A stretch of DNA of 64,000 nucleotides from Francisella adeliensis. Lineage in GTDB: Bacteria; Pseudomonadota; Gammaproteobacteria; Francisellales; Francisellaceae. The notes under the pieces are model-generated. The model worked only from the letters and a program-made list of their open reading frames with translations, was not told where the DNA came from and made no database searches. Shown here piece by piece: positions 51,751-61,430 of the stretch. The DNA lies in contig NZ_CP021781.1 in assembly GCF_003290445.1 (NCBI RefSeq), forward strand, positions 372,001-436,000, read 5' to 3'. The position numbers and the translations under genes are program-made. Within the stretch, counting starts at the first letter, position 1. Every line of letters begins with the position of its first letter.

Positions 51751-53343
51751 ATGTTAAAAAAATACGACTATATAATCGTAGGGGCAGGTTCAGCGGGTTG
51801 TGTGCTAGCAAATAGACTTAGTGAAAATCCTGATGCAAGTGTGCTACTTATAGAAAGTGGTGGTAGTGATAAAAGTATATTTATAAAAATGCCGACAGCT
51901 CTTTCATACCCAATGAATACCGAAAAATACGCTTGGCAATTTCATACAGTGAAAGAGAGGTATCTTGATAATCGTGTAATGCATTGTCCGCGTGGTAAGG
52001 TTTTGGGTGGCTCATCATCTATCAATGGTATGGTTTTTGTTCGAGGGCATAAAAAAGATTTTGATGAATGGCAAGAGCATGGTGCAAATGGTTGGAATTA
52101 TGGTAATTGCCTACCGTATTTTAAAAAAATGGAAAGTTACTATGCTAGTGGTAATGAGTACCGTGGTGCAACAGGGCCGATAACTATCACTAATGGTAAC
52201 AATATGACCAATCCACTGTACACAGCGTTTATAGATGCTGGTGTGCAAGCCGGCTACCCTAAAATTGATGATTATAACGCTAAAGAACAATACGGCTTTA
52301 GTCCGATGCAAATGACTGTTAAAAATGGTGTCAGATGCTCTACAAGTCATGCTTATTTAGATCCTATAAAAAATCGAGAAAATTTAACTATACTTACTAA
52401 AGCAACTACTCAAAAAGTTATTTTTGAGGGTAAAAAAGCTATTGGAGTAGAGATAAATCGAAAAGGTAATATCGAAGTAGTCAAAGCTCAAAAAGAAGTG
52501 ATTTTAAGTGCAGGCTCAATCGGCTCACCTCATCTGTTGCAAGTATCTGGTATAGGCGATAAGAGAGAGTTAGTTGCTGCAGGAATTGAAGTTATTCACA
52601 GCTTACCTGGTGTAGGTAAAAATTTACAAGACCATTTAGAGTTTTATTTTCAGTTTAAATGCAAAAAGCCAATTACGCTAAATAGCAAGATAGACTTATG
52701 GTCAAAGTTTAAAATTGGTGTGAATTGGATATTGTTTAAAAAAGGTCTTGGCATAACTAATCACTTTGAAGCTTGTGCATTTATTCCATCAAGTTTGAGT
52801 GATGAGAGCTGGCCAGATATTCAGTATCACTTTTTACCGGCTGCAATGAGATATGATGGTAAAGCTGCTTTTAAAGGGCATGGTTTTCAAGTTCATGTAG
52901 GGCAAAATAAACCTAAAAGTACAGGGTATATAAGAGCATTATCAGCAGATATAAACAATGCTCCAGAAATTAGATTTAATTACTTACAGCATCCTGATGA
53001 TGTGATCGGTTTTAGAGATTGTGTGAAGCTTACGCGCAAAATCATCAATCAACAGGCGTTTGATGAATATCGTGGTGATGAGATTCAGCCTGGCAGTAGT
53101 GTACAGTCTGAAGAAGAGATAGATGCTTTTGTACGAGCAAATGTCGAGAGTGCTTATCATCCATCTTGTACTTGTAAGATTGGTTTTGATGAGATGGCAG
53201 TAGTTGATGAAAATCTAAAGGTTCACGGTCTGGAAAATATTCGAGTGGTAGATTCTTCAGTATTTCCAACTATACCAAATGCCAATCTAAACGCTCCGAC
53301 TATTATGGTTGCTGAGAGAGCTGCTGATATTATTATTCAGTAA
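51751..53343 (+). CDS. betA: Choline dehydrogenase
   Basis: FAD enzyme of the GMC family oxidising choline to betaine aldehyde for BetB. It has 530 residues. It has the dinucleotide fold [19 protein letters not shown] (residues 6-24), the GMC signature [15 protein letters not shown] (near residue 80), [17 protein letters not shown] (second signature, near 252) and the C-terminal [12 protein letters not shown] with the catalytic His and [13 protein letters not shown]. It starts on the base after the betB stop. No betI or choline transporter is in the window. Confidence 0.93.
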   Translation: MLKKYDYIIVGAGSAGCVLANRLSENPDASVLLIESGGSDKSIFIKMPTALSYPMNTEKYAWQFHTVKERYLDNRVMHCPRGKVLGGSSSINGMVFVRGHKKDFDEWQEHGANGWNYGNCLPYFKKMESYYASGNEYRGATGPITITNGNNMTNPLYTAFIDAGVQAGYPKIDDYNAKEQYGFSPMQMTVKNGVRCSTSHAYLDPIKNRENLTILTKATTQKVIFEGKKAIGVEINRKGNIEVVKAQKEVILSAGSIGSPHLLQVSGIGDKRELVAAGIEVIHSLPGVGKNLQDHLEFYFQFKCKKPITLNSKIDLWSKFKIGVNWILFKKGLGITNHFEACAFIPSSLSDESWPDIQYHFLPAAMRYDGKAAFKGHGFQVHVGQNKPKSTGYIRALSADINNAPEIRFNYLQHPDDVIGFRDCVKLTRKIINQQAFDEYRGDEIQPGSSVQSEEEIDAFVRANVESAYHPSCTCKIGFDEMAVVDENLKVHGLENIRVVDSSVFPTIPNANLNAPTIMVAERAADIIIQ

Positions 53344-53461
53344 GTAATTTAAAAGGTTTTATTAGTTGCCCGAATCCTTTGTTAAGCTTATTTAGTTATT
53401 CTAATTTCTCTTATAATAGTTTATATTTTAATTATGTTGTTCATTCAGTAAATCATTATAA

Positions 53462-54925
53462 ATGTCCCAGAAACAAGTTAAGTTATCTAATATGATTGCC
53501 TATGGATCAGGCGATTTTTTTGGTGGAGGAGCATTTACCATACTTGGTTTATGGCTTATGTATTTTTATACTAATGTTGCTGGGTTATCTCCTGCAGAGG
53601 CTGGAATGATTGTAGCTATTGGTCGTGGACTTGATGTGTTTGCTGACCCTATTATGGGGTATGTTTCTGATAACTGGCATGGACCTATTGGTCGAAGAAG
53701 ATTTTTCTTTGTAGTAGGAGCTCCCTTAGTATTGGTTTTTGCTTTACTTTGGTTGCCGGGTCTTAGCTTTTGGTATTATTTATTTGGATATATTGCATTT
53801 AATTTCATATTCACAATGATCCAAGTACCTTATGAAACACTTGCAGCTGAGATGAGTGATGACTATAAAGTCCGTTCAAAAATGACTGGTATTAGGATGC
53901 TGTTCTCACAAAGCTCAAATATTGTGGCTGGATTTTTACCTGCAGCGATTATGTACTTTTTTGCTAGTGAACAGATCTCTTTTGCTATTATGGGTATAAT
54001 CTGTGCAATTTTGTTTATGCTTCCATGGTTCTTTGTATATAAATATACTTGGGAAAGAGATGTTGTGATTTCAAAGAAACTAGATACAACTCTTTTGGGT
54101 GAGTTTAAAAACATTTTTAAAAATATATTTTCAACTCTTAAAGTGCGAGCTTTTAGGCTTACTTTATTGATGTATATAGGAGCTTTTGTTGCTCTAGATG
54201 TATTTGGTGCTAGTTTCGCGTATTACTTTACCTTTATTCTTCACTATAATATTAGTTCTGCTTCAATTATCTATACTTGCTTTTCAGTTATACAAGTTAT
54301 CTCTGTACCTATATTTGCATTTTTATGTATAAGATTGGGTAGTGTGATGAGCTATAGATTAGCTGTTTGTTGTTTAATTTTTAGTATGTTAAGTTTTATA
54401 ATTATACCTACTTTTAGTCCAGTAGTTGCTTTTGTTGCATTTGTGTTGATAGTTTTTGTTTTAGGATTTGCACGAGCTGGATGCTATTTTACTCCTTGGA
54501 ATATCTATAATTTTATTGCAGATATAGATGAGGCTCTTACTACCCAAAGGCGTGAAGGTACTTTTGCTAGTACAATGACAGTTTCGCGTAAATTAGTCCA
54601 AGCTTTAGCTTTTGCTTTAGTCGGTTTTACTTTATCTATATTTGGTTTTGAAGCTGGTCAAACTGTACAGTCATCTACAGCATTATTGGGTGTAAATTTA
54701 TGCTTTGTAGGGGGAACTATATTCTTTTGTGTGATGGGAGCTATTGCAGCATCTAGGTTTAGACTAAATCAAACTAAACATACTATTTTGGTGTTAGAGT
54801 TAGAAAGATTGAGAGCTGGCGGTAATCTTACTGAAGCACCTTTAGATGCAGTTAAAGTTGTCGAAGAACTTACAGGCTGGGAGCATAAACAGACCTGGGG
54901 AAATAATTCAGTAGCTATAAATTAA
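53462..54925 (+). CDS. GPH-family sugar:cation symporter
   Basis: A 487-residue inner-membrane symporter with twelve membrane segments, of the glycoside-pentoside-hexuronide family (MelB, GusB, YicJ). It shows the family blocks FADPIMGYVSDNWHGPIGRRR (about residues 59-80) and FIFTMIQVPYETLAAEM. Family members import glycosides with sodium or protons. It is first of an eight-gene set and sits beside a GH31 glycosidase, the same pairing as yicJ-yicI, so it should bring in the disaccharide or oligosaccharide that enzyme cleaves. A TATAAT at 53412-53417 is the only promoter element recognised upstream. Confidence 0.88.
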   Translation: MSQKQVKLSNMIAYGSGDFFGGGAFTILGLWLMYFYTNVAGLSPAEAGMIVAIGRGLDVFADPIMGYVSDNWHGPIGRRRFFFVVGAPLVLVFALLWLPGLSFWYYLFGYIAFNFIFTMIQVPYETLAAEMSDDYKVRSKMTGIRMLFSQSSNIVAGFLPAAIMYFFASEQISFAIMGIICAILFMLPWFFVYKYTWERDVVISKKLDTTLLGEFKNIFKNIFSTLKVRAFRLTLLMYIGAFVALDVFGASFAYYFTFILHYNISSASIIYTCFSVIQVISVPIFAFLCIRLGSVMSYRLAVCCLIFSMLSFIIIPTFSPVVAFVAFVLIVFVLGFARAGCYFTPWNIYNFIADIDEALTTQRREGTFASTMTVSRKLVQALAFALVGFTLSIFGFEAGQTVQSSTALLGVNLCFVGGTIFFCVMGAIAASRFRLNQTKHTILVLELERLRAGGNLTEAPLDAVKVVEELTGWEHKQTWGNNSVAIN

Positions 54926-54945
54926 TCTTTAAATGGAGAGTGTCG

Positions 54946-57276
54946 ATGCTAAATATTTGTACATTTAGGCTCAAGGAAGTTAGAGAAAACTCTGTAGAAC
55001 TAGAGTTGGTTGAAAAAGCTATATTTGTTAAGGTTTTTGTTTTAGAGGAAAATATCTTTAGAGTATTATTTACTAAGTCAAATAAGCTAGAACTTGCGAA
55101 GACATGGTCAATTACAAGGGGTGATATACCATTTGAAGGTATTGATAGACTAGATACTTCTAGTTTTAGTTGTCCGGATTTCAAAGTTGATTTGGATGAT
55201 GGGTTACTGACAATAGAAACTAATGAACTAAAAGCAGAAATAAAGCTACAAGGATTACATTTTACTTGGTATAAGAAGGATTTGAAAAACTGGATTAAAA
55301 TATCTGAAGATCTTAATACACAAGCTTATAACTTAGGTTTTTGGTCTGATAGAGGAGCTTATCATGCTATAAAGAAAGTTCCTGACTGGAAGTTTTTTGG
55401 TTTAGGTGAGAAGGCTGGTGAGCTTAATCGCGATAAAAAACGCTACGAAATGAAGTCTATCGATCCAATGGGCTATGATGCAGAAAGTTCAGATCCGTTG
55501 TATAAACACATTCCTTTTTTTATAACTCACAATTCAAAACAAAAAACATCCTTTGGTCTTTTCTACGATAATTTAAGTGATAGTGCTTTTAATTTTGGCA
55601 AAGAGATAGATAATTATCATGGCCCATATATCAGTTATGAGGCAAAAGCTGGAGATTTAGATTATTATTTTATTGCTGGAGAAAAGATAGCAGAAGTAAC
55701 AGAAACATTCAGCCGAATAACAGGTAAGACAATTCTTCCACCATATTGGAGTTTGTATTATTCTGGTTCAACAATGACTTATACTGATTTACCTGATGCT
55801 CAGCATCAAATGTCAAATTTCATAAATGATTGTCAGCAGTATAATATCCAATGTGGATCATTTCAGCTAAGTTCTGGTTACACTTCGATTGGAGATAAAC
55901 GCTATGTTTTCAATTGGAATGATACAAAATTTCCTGATGTGTCAAAATTCACTAAACATTATAGTGATAATGGCATAAAGCTCTGTGCAAATATTAAACC
56001 ATGCTTACTTCAAGATCACCCTAAATTGGGTGAGATTAAAAGCTTCAATGGCCTGATAAATAATGAGCAATACAAACAACCCGAGCTTGTACAGTTTTGG
56101 GATGAGCTTGGATATTATCTTGATTTTACGAATCCTGAAACTATTGATTGGTGGCAAGATAACGTTACAAAACAATTGTTAGAAAAAGGTATAGAGTCAA
56201 CTTGGAACGATAATAATGAGTTTGAAGTCTATAACGGTGAAGCAAGTTGTAATGGTTTTGGTAATAAAATATCTATAAAGCATATTAAACCAGTTCAAGC
56301 TTTACTTATGTCAAAAGCAAGCTATGAAGCACAATTGAAATTTACTCCTAATAAGCGCCCTTATCTTATAACCAGATCAGGCTGTGCAGGTTTGCAAAGA
56401 TATGCACAAACATGGACAGGTGATAATCGTACTGAGTGGAAAACTCTTAAATATAACCTTGAGATGGCAAAAGGTCTATCACTATCTGGGATTTATAATT
56501 TTGGTCATGATATAGGTGGTTTTAGTGGGCCCGCTCCTGACTTGGAGTTGTTTGTTCGATGGGTCCAACATGGTATTTTTTACCCTAGGTTTACTATACA
56601 TTCTTGGAATGATGATGAATCTGTAAATACTCCATGGATGCATTTAAAGGGATTACCAATAATTCAAAAAGCCTTTAGTTTACGTAATGAAATAATACCT
56701 TATATTTATCAGTTATGTTATCAAGCTCATGCAAATGCTAAGCCAATTATTAAGCCAACTTTTTATGATTTTGAAGAAGATGAGAAAACTTTCGAGGCTA
56801 ATCAAGATTTTATGGTTGGAGATTTGCTGGTTGCAAACATTCTAGAAAAAGATACAAAAGTCAGAGAAGTTTATTTACCGAAAGATTCTCATTGGTATGA
56901 CTATTATACCGGAGAGGTTTTTGCAGGTGGACAAACCATAAAAGTAGATGTAAGTCTTGAAAGTATCCTCGTGTTTGTCAGAGAAGGAGCCGTTATCCCT
57001 ATTAATAAATTAACTGCCGGCTTTAATAACTTTGAAAAAGATATAGCATACAAAATTTACCCAAGTTTAAGTGAGAATATAACAACACATAACATCTATA
57101 TAGATGATGGTAAAACTAATGAATATCTTAATGGAGAAAGTGGTGTTTTGCTAATTGAAGTTACTAATAATGATGATATGCTAGAAGTAGAATGGCACTA
57201 TAAGGGTTGTGATAAATTTAAGGTGTTAGATTTAGAAGCTATAAATATGAATAAGGATTTAAAATACAATGTTTGA
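54946..57276 (+). CDS. Glycoside hydrolase family 31 (alpha-glycosidase)
   Basis: A 776-residue retaining alpha-glycosidase. Start taken at ATG 54946, which sits seven bases after GGAG; a GTG at 54940 overlaps that site. No signal peptide, so it acts in the cytoplasm. The N-terminal beta domain is followed by the catalytic barrel with GLGEKAGELNRDKKRYEM, nucleophile Asp422 in WNDNNEFEV and acid/base Asp493 in WTGDNRTEW, then GHDIGGFSG and C-terminal beta domains. Family members act on alpha-glucosides, alpha-xylosides or sulfoquinovosides. The context suggests an alpha-linked uronide, but this is inference. It overlaps uxuB by eight bases. Confidence 0.9.
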   Translation: MLNICTFRLKEVRENSVELELVEKAIFVKVFVLEENIFRVLFTKSNKLELAKTWSITRGDIPFEGIDRLDTSSFSCPDFKVDLDDGLLTIETNELKAEIKLQGLHFTWYKKDLKNWIKISEDLNTQAYNLGFWSDRGAYHAIKKVPDWKFFGLGEKAGELNRDKKRYEMKSIDPMGYDAESSDPLYKHIPFFITHNSKQKTSFGLFYDNLSDSAFNFGKEIDNYHGPYISYEAKAGDLDYYFIAGEKIAEVTETFSRITGKTILPPYWSLYYSGSTMTYTDLPDAQHQMSNFINDCQQYNIQCGSFQLSSGYTSIGDKRYVFNWNDTKFPDVSKFTKHYSDNGIKLCANIKPCLLQDHPKLGEIKSFNGLINNEQYKQPELVQFWDELGYYLDFTNPETIDWWQDNVTKQLLEKGIESTWNDNNEFEVYNGEASCNGFGNKISIKHIKPVQALLMSKASYEAQLKFTPNKRPYLITRSGCAGLQRYAQTWTGDNRTEWKTLKYNLEMAKGLSLSGIYNFGHDIGGFSGPAPDLELFVRWVQHGIFYPRFTIHSWNDDESVNTPWMHLKGLPIIQKAFSLRNEIIPYIYQLCYQAHANAKPIIKPTFYDFEEDEKTFEANQDFMVGDLLVANILEKDTKVREVYLPKDSHWYDYYTGEVFAGGQTIKVDVSLESILVFVREGAVIPINKLTAGFNNFEKDIAYKIYPSLSENITTHNIYIDDGKTNEYLNGESGVLLIEVTNNDDMLEVEWHYKGCDKFKVLDLEAINMNKDLKYNV

Positions 57277-58741
57277 TGTAAATAATCTAAAGAATTGTAG
57301 TCTACCAAGCTATGATAAGTCGCAATTAAAAGCCGGTATTTTACACATAGGAATAGGAGCTTTTCATCGAGCTCATCAAGTATGTTATATTGATAAGCTT
57401 TTAAATTTGGGTGATAAAGAGGCACTTAAATGGGGTTATATAAGTGGGACTATCCGAACTAACCAAAAATTGATTAATGATTTAAAAGAGAATGATTGTC
57501 AATATATCCTTTCAGCTAATTCAGAGTCGGGTACGACTAATAGTGTTATTGGAGCTTTAAAAGATGCCTACTTTGCAGGTGAAGGCCATTCTGATGAACT
57601 TATAAAATATATAGCAACATCTGATATCAAAATTATTACATATACTATTACAGAAAAAGGGTACTTTGTTGATTTATCAACTCAGAAACTAAACTTACTA
57701 GATGATGAAATAATTTATGATATCGAGAATTTTAACTCACCTAAGACGGCAATAGGGATAACAGTAGCGGGCTTGCATGCGAGAAAGCAGCAAAATGCTG
57801 GGGCAATCACACTTTTGAGTTGTGATAACATGCCAAATAATGGAGCAATTTTAAAGCAAGCAATTTTAGATTTCGCATATAAAATAGATAAAGAGCTTGC
57901 TACATGGATAGAAAAAAACTGTACTTTTCCTAGTTCAATGGTAGATAGAATCGTTCCTGCAGTTACTGATGAGACTCTTGATAGCATCAAAAAACTTGTA
58001 GATATGAGAGATAAGTCTGCAATATCTACTGAAGAGTTTAGTCAGTGGGTGATAGAAGATGACTTTGCAAATGGTAGACCTAGTCTTGAAAAAGTGGGCG
58101 TCGAATTTGTGGGGGATATTGAGTCTTTTGAAAAGTTAAAGCTTACCATGCTAAACGGTAGCCATAGTTTGATCGCTTATTTAGGTGCTTATGCTGGGTT
58201 AAAGACAGTTGATGATGTAATAACAAACAAAGAATTCTATAACTTTATAAAAAAATATATGCTTGAAGTAGCAGCACCATTAGTTGAGGGTTTACCTAAA
58301 GAAGTCTCTACAACTGATTATGCGGATAAGCTTTTACACAGATTTGCAAATCCACATCTAAAACATAGGACTGAACAAATAGCGATGGATGGATCTAAAA
58401 AAGTTCCACAAAGGTGGTTAGGTTCGCTGGAGTATCTTTTAGATAATAGTCGTAATTATGATATCTTAGCTATAGGGTTGGCAGGTTGGATTTTATTCTG
58501 TGGTGGCAATGATGAAAATGGTAATTCACTACAAGTAAGCGATCCGTTACAAGAAAAATATCAAGGAATATATGCTCAAAATAGCTCAACTAAAGACATT
58601 GTAAAAGGCTTTTTAGCTATTGACAGTATCTTTACTGAAAAGCTTATTAAAGATAACAATCTTGTAGATAAAGTAGAATTTTTTATAATAGAAATAAAAA
58701 ATAATGGTGTTATAAAAACTCTTTCAAAAGTAGGAGAATAG
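57269..58741 (+). CDS. uxuB: Fructuronate reductase (mannitol dehydrogenase family)
   Basis: NADH-dependent reduction of D-fructuronate to D-mannonate. It has 490 residues, the long-chain mannitol dehydrogenase type. N-terminal fold with LHIGIGAFHRAHQ (residues 26-38), the DFANGRPSLEKVGVEFV block and the catalytic lysine region KLTMLNGSHSLIAYLG. It could in principle be tagaturonate reductase or mannitol dehydrogenase, but the adjacent uxuA fixes the fructuronate route. It overlaps the GH31 gene by eight bases and is one base from uxuA. Confidence 0.9.
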   Translation: MFDVNNLKNCSLPSYDKSQLKAGILHIGIGAFHRAHQVCYIDKLLNLGDKEALKWGYISGTIRTNQKLINDLKENDCQYILSANSESGTTNSVIGALKDAYFAGEGHSDELIKYIATSDIKIITYTITEKGYFVDLSTQKLNLLDDEIIYDIENFNSPKTAIGITVAGLHARKQQNAGAITLLSCDNMPNNGAILKQAILDFAYKIDKELATWIEKNCTFPSSMVDRIVPAVTDETLDSIKKLVDMRDKSAISTEEFSQWVIEDDFANGRPSLEKVGVEFVGDIESFEKLKLTMLNGSHSLIAYLGAYAGLKTVDDVITNKEFYNFIKKYMLEVAAPLVEGLPKEVSTTDYADKLLHRFANPHLKHRTEQIAMDGSKKVPQRWLGSLEYLLDNSRNYDILAIGLAGWILFCGGNDENGNSLQVSDPLQEKYQGIYAQNSSTKDIVKGFLAIDSIFTEKLIKDNNLVDKVEFFIIEIKNNGVIKTLSKVGE

Positions 58742-58742
58742 A

Positions 58743-59927
58743 ATGATAGAGTCATGGAGATGGTTTGGACCAAATGATCCTGTATGTATAGAAGATATTA
58801 TGCAAACTGGAGTTACAGATATTGTTACAGCTTTGCACCATATTCCAAATGGTGAAGTTTGGCCAATTGAAGATATAAAAAAACGACAACATGAGGTTGA
58901 GAACTCTTCTAAGTTAGGTAAGACAAATTTGACTTGGTCGGTTGTTGAAAGTGTACCAATTCATGAGGATATAAAAAAAGGTAAATCAAGCCGAGATAAG
59001 CTAATTGAAAACTATTGTCAAAGTATAAGAAATCTTGCTCAATGCGGTATTAAACTGGTTATTTATAATTTTATGCCAGTGCTTGATTGGACACGTACAG
59101 ATCTTGGTAAGCAGACAGCGACAGGTGCAAAAACACTTTCTTTTGATGAGGTAGCATTTGCAGCATTTGATATTCATATCCTTAAGAGAGCTAGGGCAAA
59201 AAATGCTTATAAGACTAGTGTAGTATCTCAAGCAAAAGAGTATTTTGATAACATGAGTCAAAAGCAAATTGATGGTTTGACAGCTAACATAATCGCGGGC
59301 TTACCTGGAGCAGAAGAGAGTTTTTCATTAGAGCAATTTCAAGTAGCTTTAGATGAGTATGAAAATGTCACAAAAGAAGTTTTACGCGAGAATTTGGTTT
59401 ATTTCTTAAAGAAAGTAATACCTGTAGCTGAAGAAGTTGGAGCTAAACTAGCTATTCACCCAGATGATCCTCCGTTTGAATTATTCGGTTTGCCAAGGAT
59501 TATCAGTACTATAGAGGACTATGATTGGTTGTTTGAAAATATGCCATCTATGGCAAATGGAATTACATTTTGTGCAGGGTCTTTAGGTTCAAGATGGGAT
59601 AATAACCTACCACTTATGGCAAAAAAAATTGGTAAAAGAATATATTTCACTCATTTAAGAAATGTTGCTTTAGATCCAGATAACCGTAGCTTCTATGAAG
59701 CAGAACACCTTTGTGGTAATACAGATATGTATGCACTTATCAAAGAAATTTTAAAGGTTGAGCAAACAGGACAAGATGTATATATGCGACCTGATCATGG
59801 TCAACAAATGCTTAGTGATTTAGATAAAAAAACTAATCCAGGTTATTCATGCATAGGTAGGATGAAAGGTCTAGCAGAAGTGCGTGGAGTAGCTTATGCT
59901 GTGAAAAGAGAGTTAAAAAATGCATAG
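58743..59927 (+). CDS. uxuA: Mannonate dehydratase
   Basis: Removes water from D-mannonate to give 2-keto-3-deoxygluconate (KDG). It has 394 residues, the family's usual length. It begins MIESWRWFGPNDPVCIEDI, and has the metal-site AIHPDDPPFELFGLPRI, FCAGSLGSR, HLRNV and DVYMRPDHGQQM. Overlaps kdgK by eight bases. Confidence 0.97.
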   Translation: MIESWRWFGPNDPVCIEDIMQTGVTDIVTALHHIPNGEVWPIEDIKKRQHEVENSSKLGKTNLTWSVVESVPIHEDIKKGKSSRDKLIENYCQSIRNLAQCGIKLVIYNFMPVLDWTRTDLGKQTATGAKTLSFDEVAFAAFDIHILKRARAKNAYKTSVVSQAKEYFDNMSQKQIDGLTANIIAGLPGAEESFSLEQFQVALDEYENVTKEVLRENLVYFLKKVIPVAEEVGAKLAIHPDDPPFELFGLPRIISTIEDYDWLFENMPSMANGITFCAGSLGSRWDNNLPLMAKKIGKRIYFTHLRNVALDPDNRSFYEAEHLCGNTDMYALIKEILKVEQTGQDVYMRPDHGQQMLSDLDKKTNPGYSCIGRMKGLAEVRGVAYAVKRELKNA

Positions 59928-60879
59928 TAAACTTTTAGCTATAGGAGAATGTATGCTTGAGCTTAGTGGTAATATGAAACTAGGTTCACAAACAAAGCTA
60001 AATTTTGGAGGAGATGTTTTAAATACAGCAGTTTATTATGCAAGGCTTGGTGGTAGCGTATCATTTTTAACGGCAATGGGGCAAGATGATTTTTCTAATC
60101 AAGTAATAAAAGCTTGGGATGATGAAAATATTGATACTAAAACAGTACTACAGCTACAAAATAGAGTTCCTGGATTATATGCTATTCAAACTGATGAGAA
60201 AGGTGAAAGAAGTTTTCATTACTGGCGTGAAGAAGCTCCGATTAAAGATTTGTTTAACTACTTAGATAAAAATATTTTAGTAGCTCTTACAAATCAATAT
60301 AAATATATTTATTTCTCTGGGATATCTATATCACGATGGGATGTAAAGCAACTTGAAGTCTTTAGTAATTGGCTTAAGCAATTTAGGGAAAACTCACAAG
60401 ATAAAGAAATTATCTTTGATTTAAATTATCGTCCTAGATGTTGGGGTAATACTCAACAAGCTAAAGAATACTTAGCTAAAATATTACCATTTGTAACTAC
60501 AGTTATTACAACTTTTGATGATGAACAGTTACTTTTTGATGATATTGACTATACTCAAACTCTAGAGAGGTATATTAAGCAGAATGTAGATACTATTATA
60601 ATAAAACATGGTAGTAATCCGACTATTGTTTTAAATGATAATGATGTCACAAAACTTACACCATTAAATATCTCAAATCCAACAGATACAACAGCTGCAG
60701 GCGATAGCTTTAATGCAGCATTTTTAGCATCTATTGAAAATGGTATGAGTATGCTAGAGTCAATTAAATTTGCTCAAGAATTTGCTGCAGAAATTATTCA
60801 GCATCGAGGAGCCATTATAGATAAACAATATACTATAAAATATACCCAGAAGTTACAGGAGCTATCAAAATGCATTTAG
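59920..60879 (+). CDS. kdgK: 2-keto-3-deoxygluconate kinase
   Basis: Phosphorylates KDG to KDPG. It has 319 residues of the PfkB/ribokinase family. It shows the N-terminal GECMLELSGN and FGGDVLNTAVYYARLG, and the C-terminal anion hole and catalytic base in NPTDTTAAGDSFNAAFLA. The usual DTTGAGD is here DTTAAGD, still containing the catalytic Asp. Overlaps eda by ten bases. Confidence 0.94.
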   Translation: MHSKLLAIGECMLELSGNMKLGSQTKLNFGGDVLNTAVYYARLGGSVSFLTAMGQDDFSNQVIKAWDDENIDTKTVLQLQNRVPGLYAIQTDEKGERSFHYWREEAPIKDLFNYLDKNILVALTNQYKYIYFSGISISRWDVKQLEVFSNWLKQFRENSQDKEIIFDLNYRPRCWGNTQQAKEYLAKILPFVTTVITTFDDEQLLFDDIDYTQTLERYIKQNVDTIIIKHGSNPTIVLNDNDVTKLTPLNISNPTDTTAAGDSFNAAFLASIENGMSMLESIKFAQEFAAEIIQHRGAIIDKQYTIKYTQKLQELSKCI

Positions 60880-61418
60880 AAAAAATTTTAGAAGATAATC
60901 AATTAATCCCCGTAGTTTCAGCAGATACAATAGAGGAAGCGAATTTAGTTTTAGAAAAGTTGCGAGCTAAAAAGATAAAAATAGTCGAATTCACATTACG
61001 AACTCCAAATGCTTTTGATGTGATAGAGCAAATTAAAAAAGAAAATAGAGATTTTGTAATAGGAATTGGAACTATTGTGACTATAGAGCAGTTTCGTAAG
61101 GCAAGATTTTTAGAAGTTGATTTTTATGTATCTCCAGGGTCAAATGTCGAGCTTTTAGAGTTTGCAAGAGAGCATAATATTGACTACCTTCCTGGAGCAG
61201 TTACACCATTTGAAATTATGACAGCAATACAATACCACTTTAAGATAATTAAATTTTTCCCAGCCGAGGCAATGGGTGGTGTTAAGTTGCTTAAAAACTA
61301 TAGCAGTGTATTTTCTGATATCAAATTTTGTGCTACAGGAGGTATTACTGCTTTTAACCAACAAGAATATTTAGATCAAAAGAATATTATAGCAATCGGA
61401 AGTTCATCACTAATCTAA
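60870..61418 (+). CDS. eda: KDPG aldolase, C-terminally short
   Basis: Cleaves KDPG to pyruvate and glyceraldehyde 3-phosphate, the last step of this pathway. Residues matching E. coli Glu45, Arg49 and the Schiff-base Lys133 are Glu40 and Arg44 in EFTLRTP and Lys128 in KFFPAEAMGGVK. It has only 182 residues against about 213 in E. coli, and ends at IGSSSLI just after the GGSWL position, so the final helix is missing. A clear stop codon and the uxaC ribosome site follow at once, so this is not an obvious frameshift. Confidence 0.93.
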   Translation: MHLEKILEDNQLIPVVSADTIEEANLVLEKLRAKKIKIVEFTLRTPNAFDVIEQIKKENRDFVIGIGTIVTIEQFRKARFLEVDFYVSPGSNVELLEFAREHNIDYLPGAVTPFEIMTAIQYHFKIIKFFPAEAMGGVKLLKNYSSVFSDIKFCATGGITAFNQQEYLDQKNIIAIGSSSLI

Positions 61419-61430
61419 AGGGAGTGAGTA

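Noticed and set aside
53412-53417. Full promoter for the uronate operon
   Set aside because: A perfect TATAAT is present, but no acceptable -35 lies 16-18 bases upstream, so only the -10 is mentioned.
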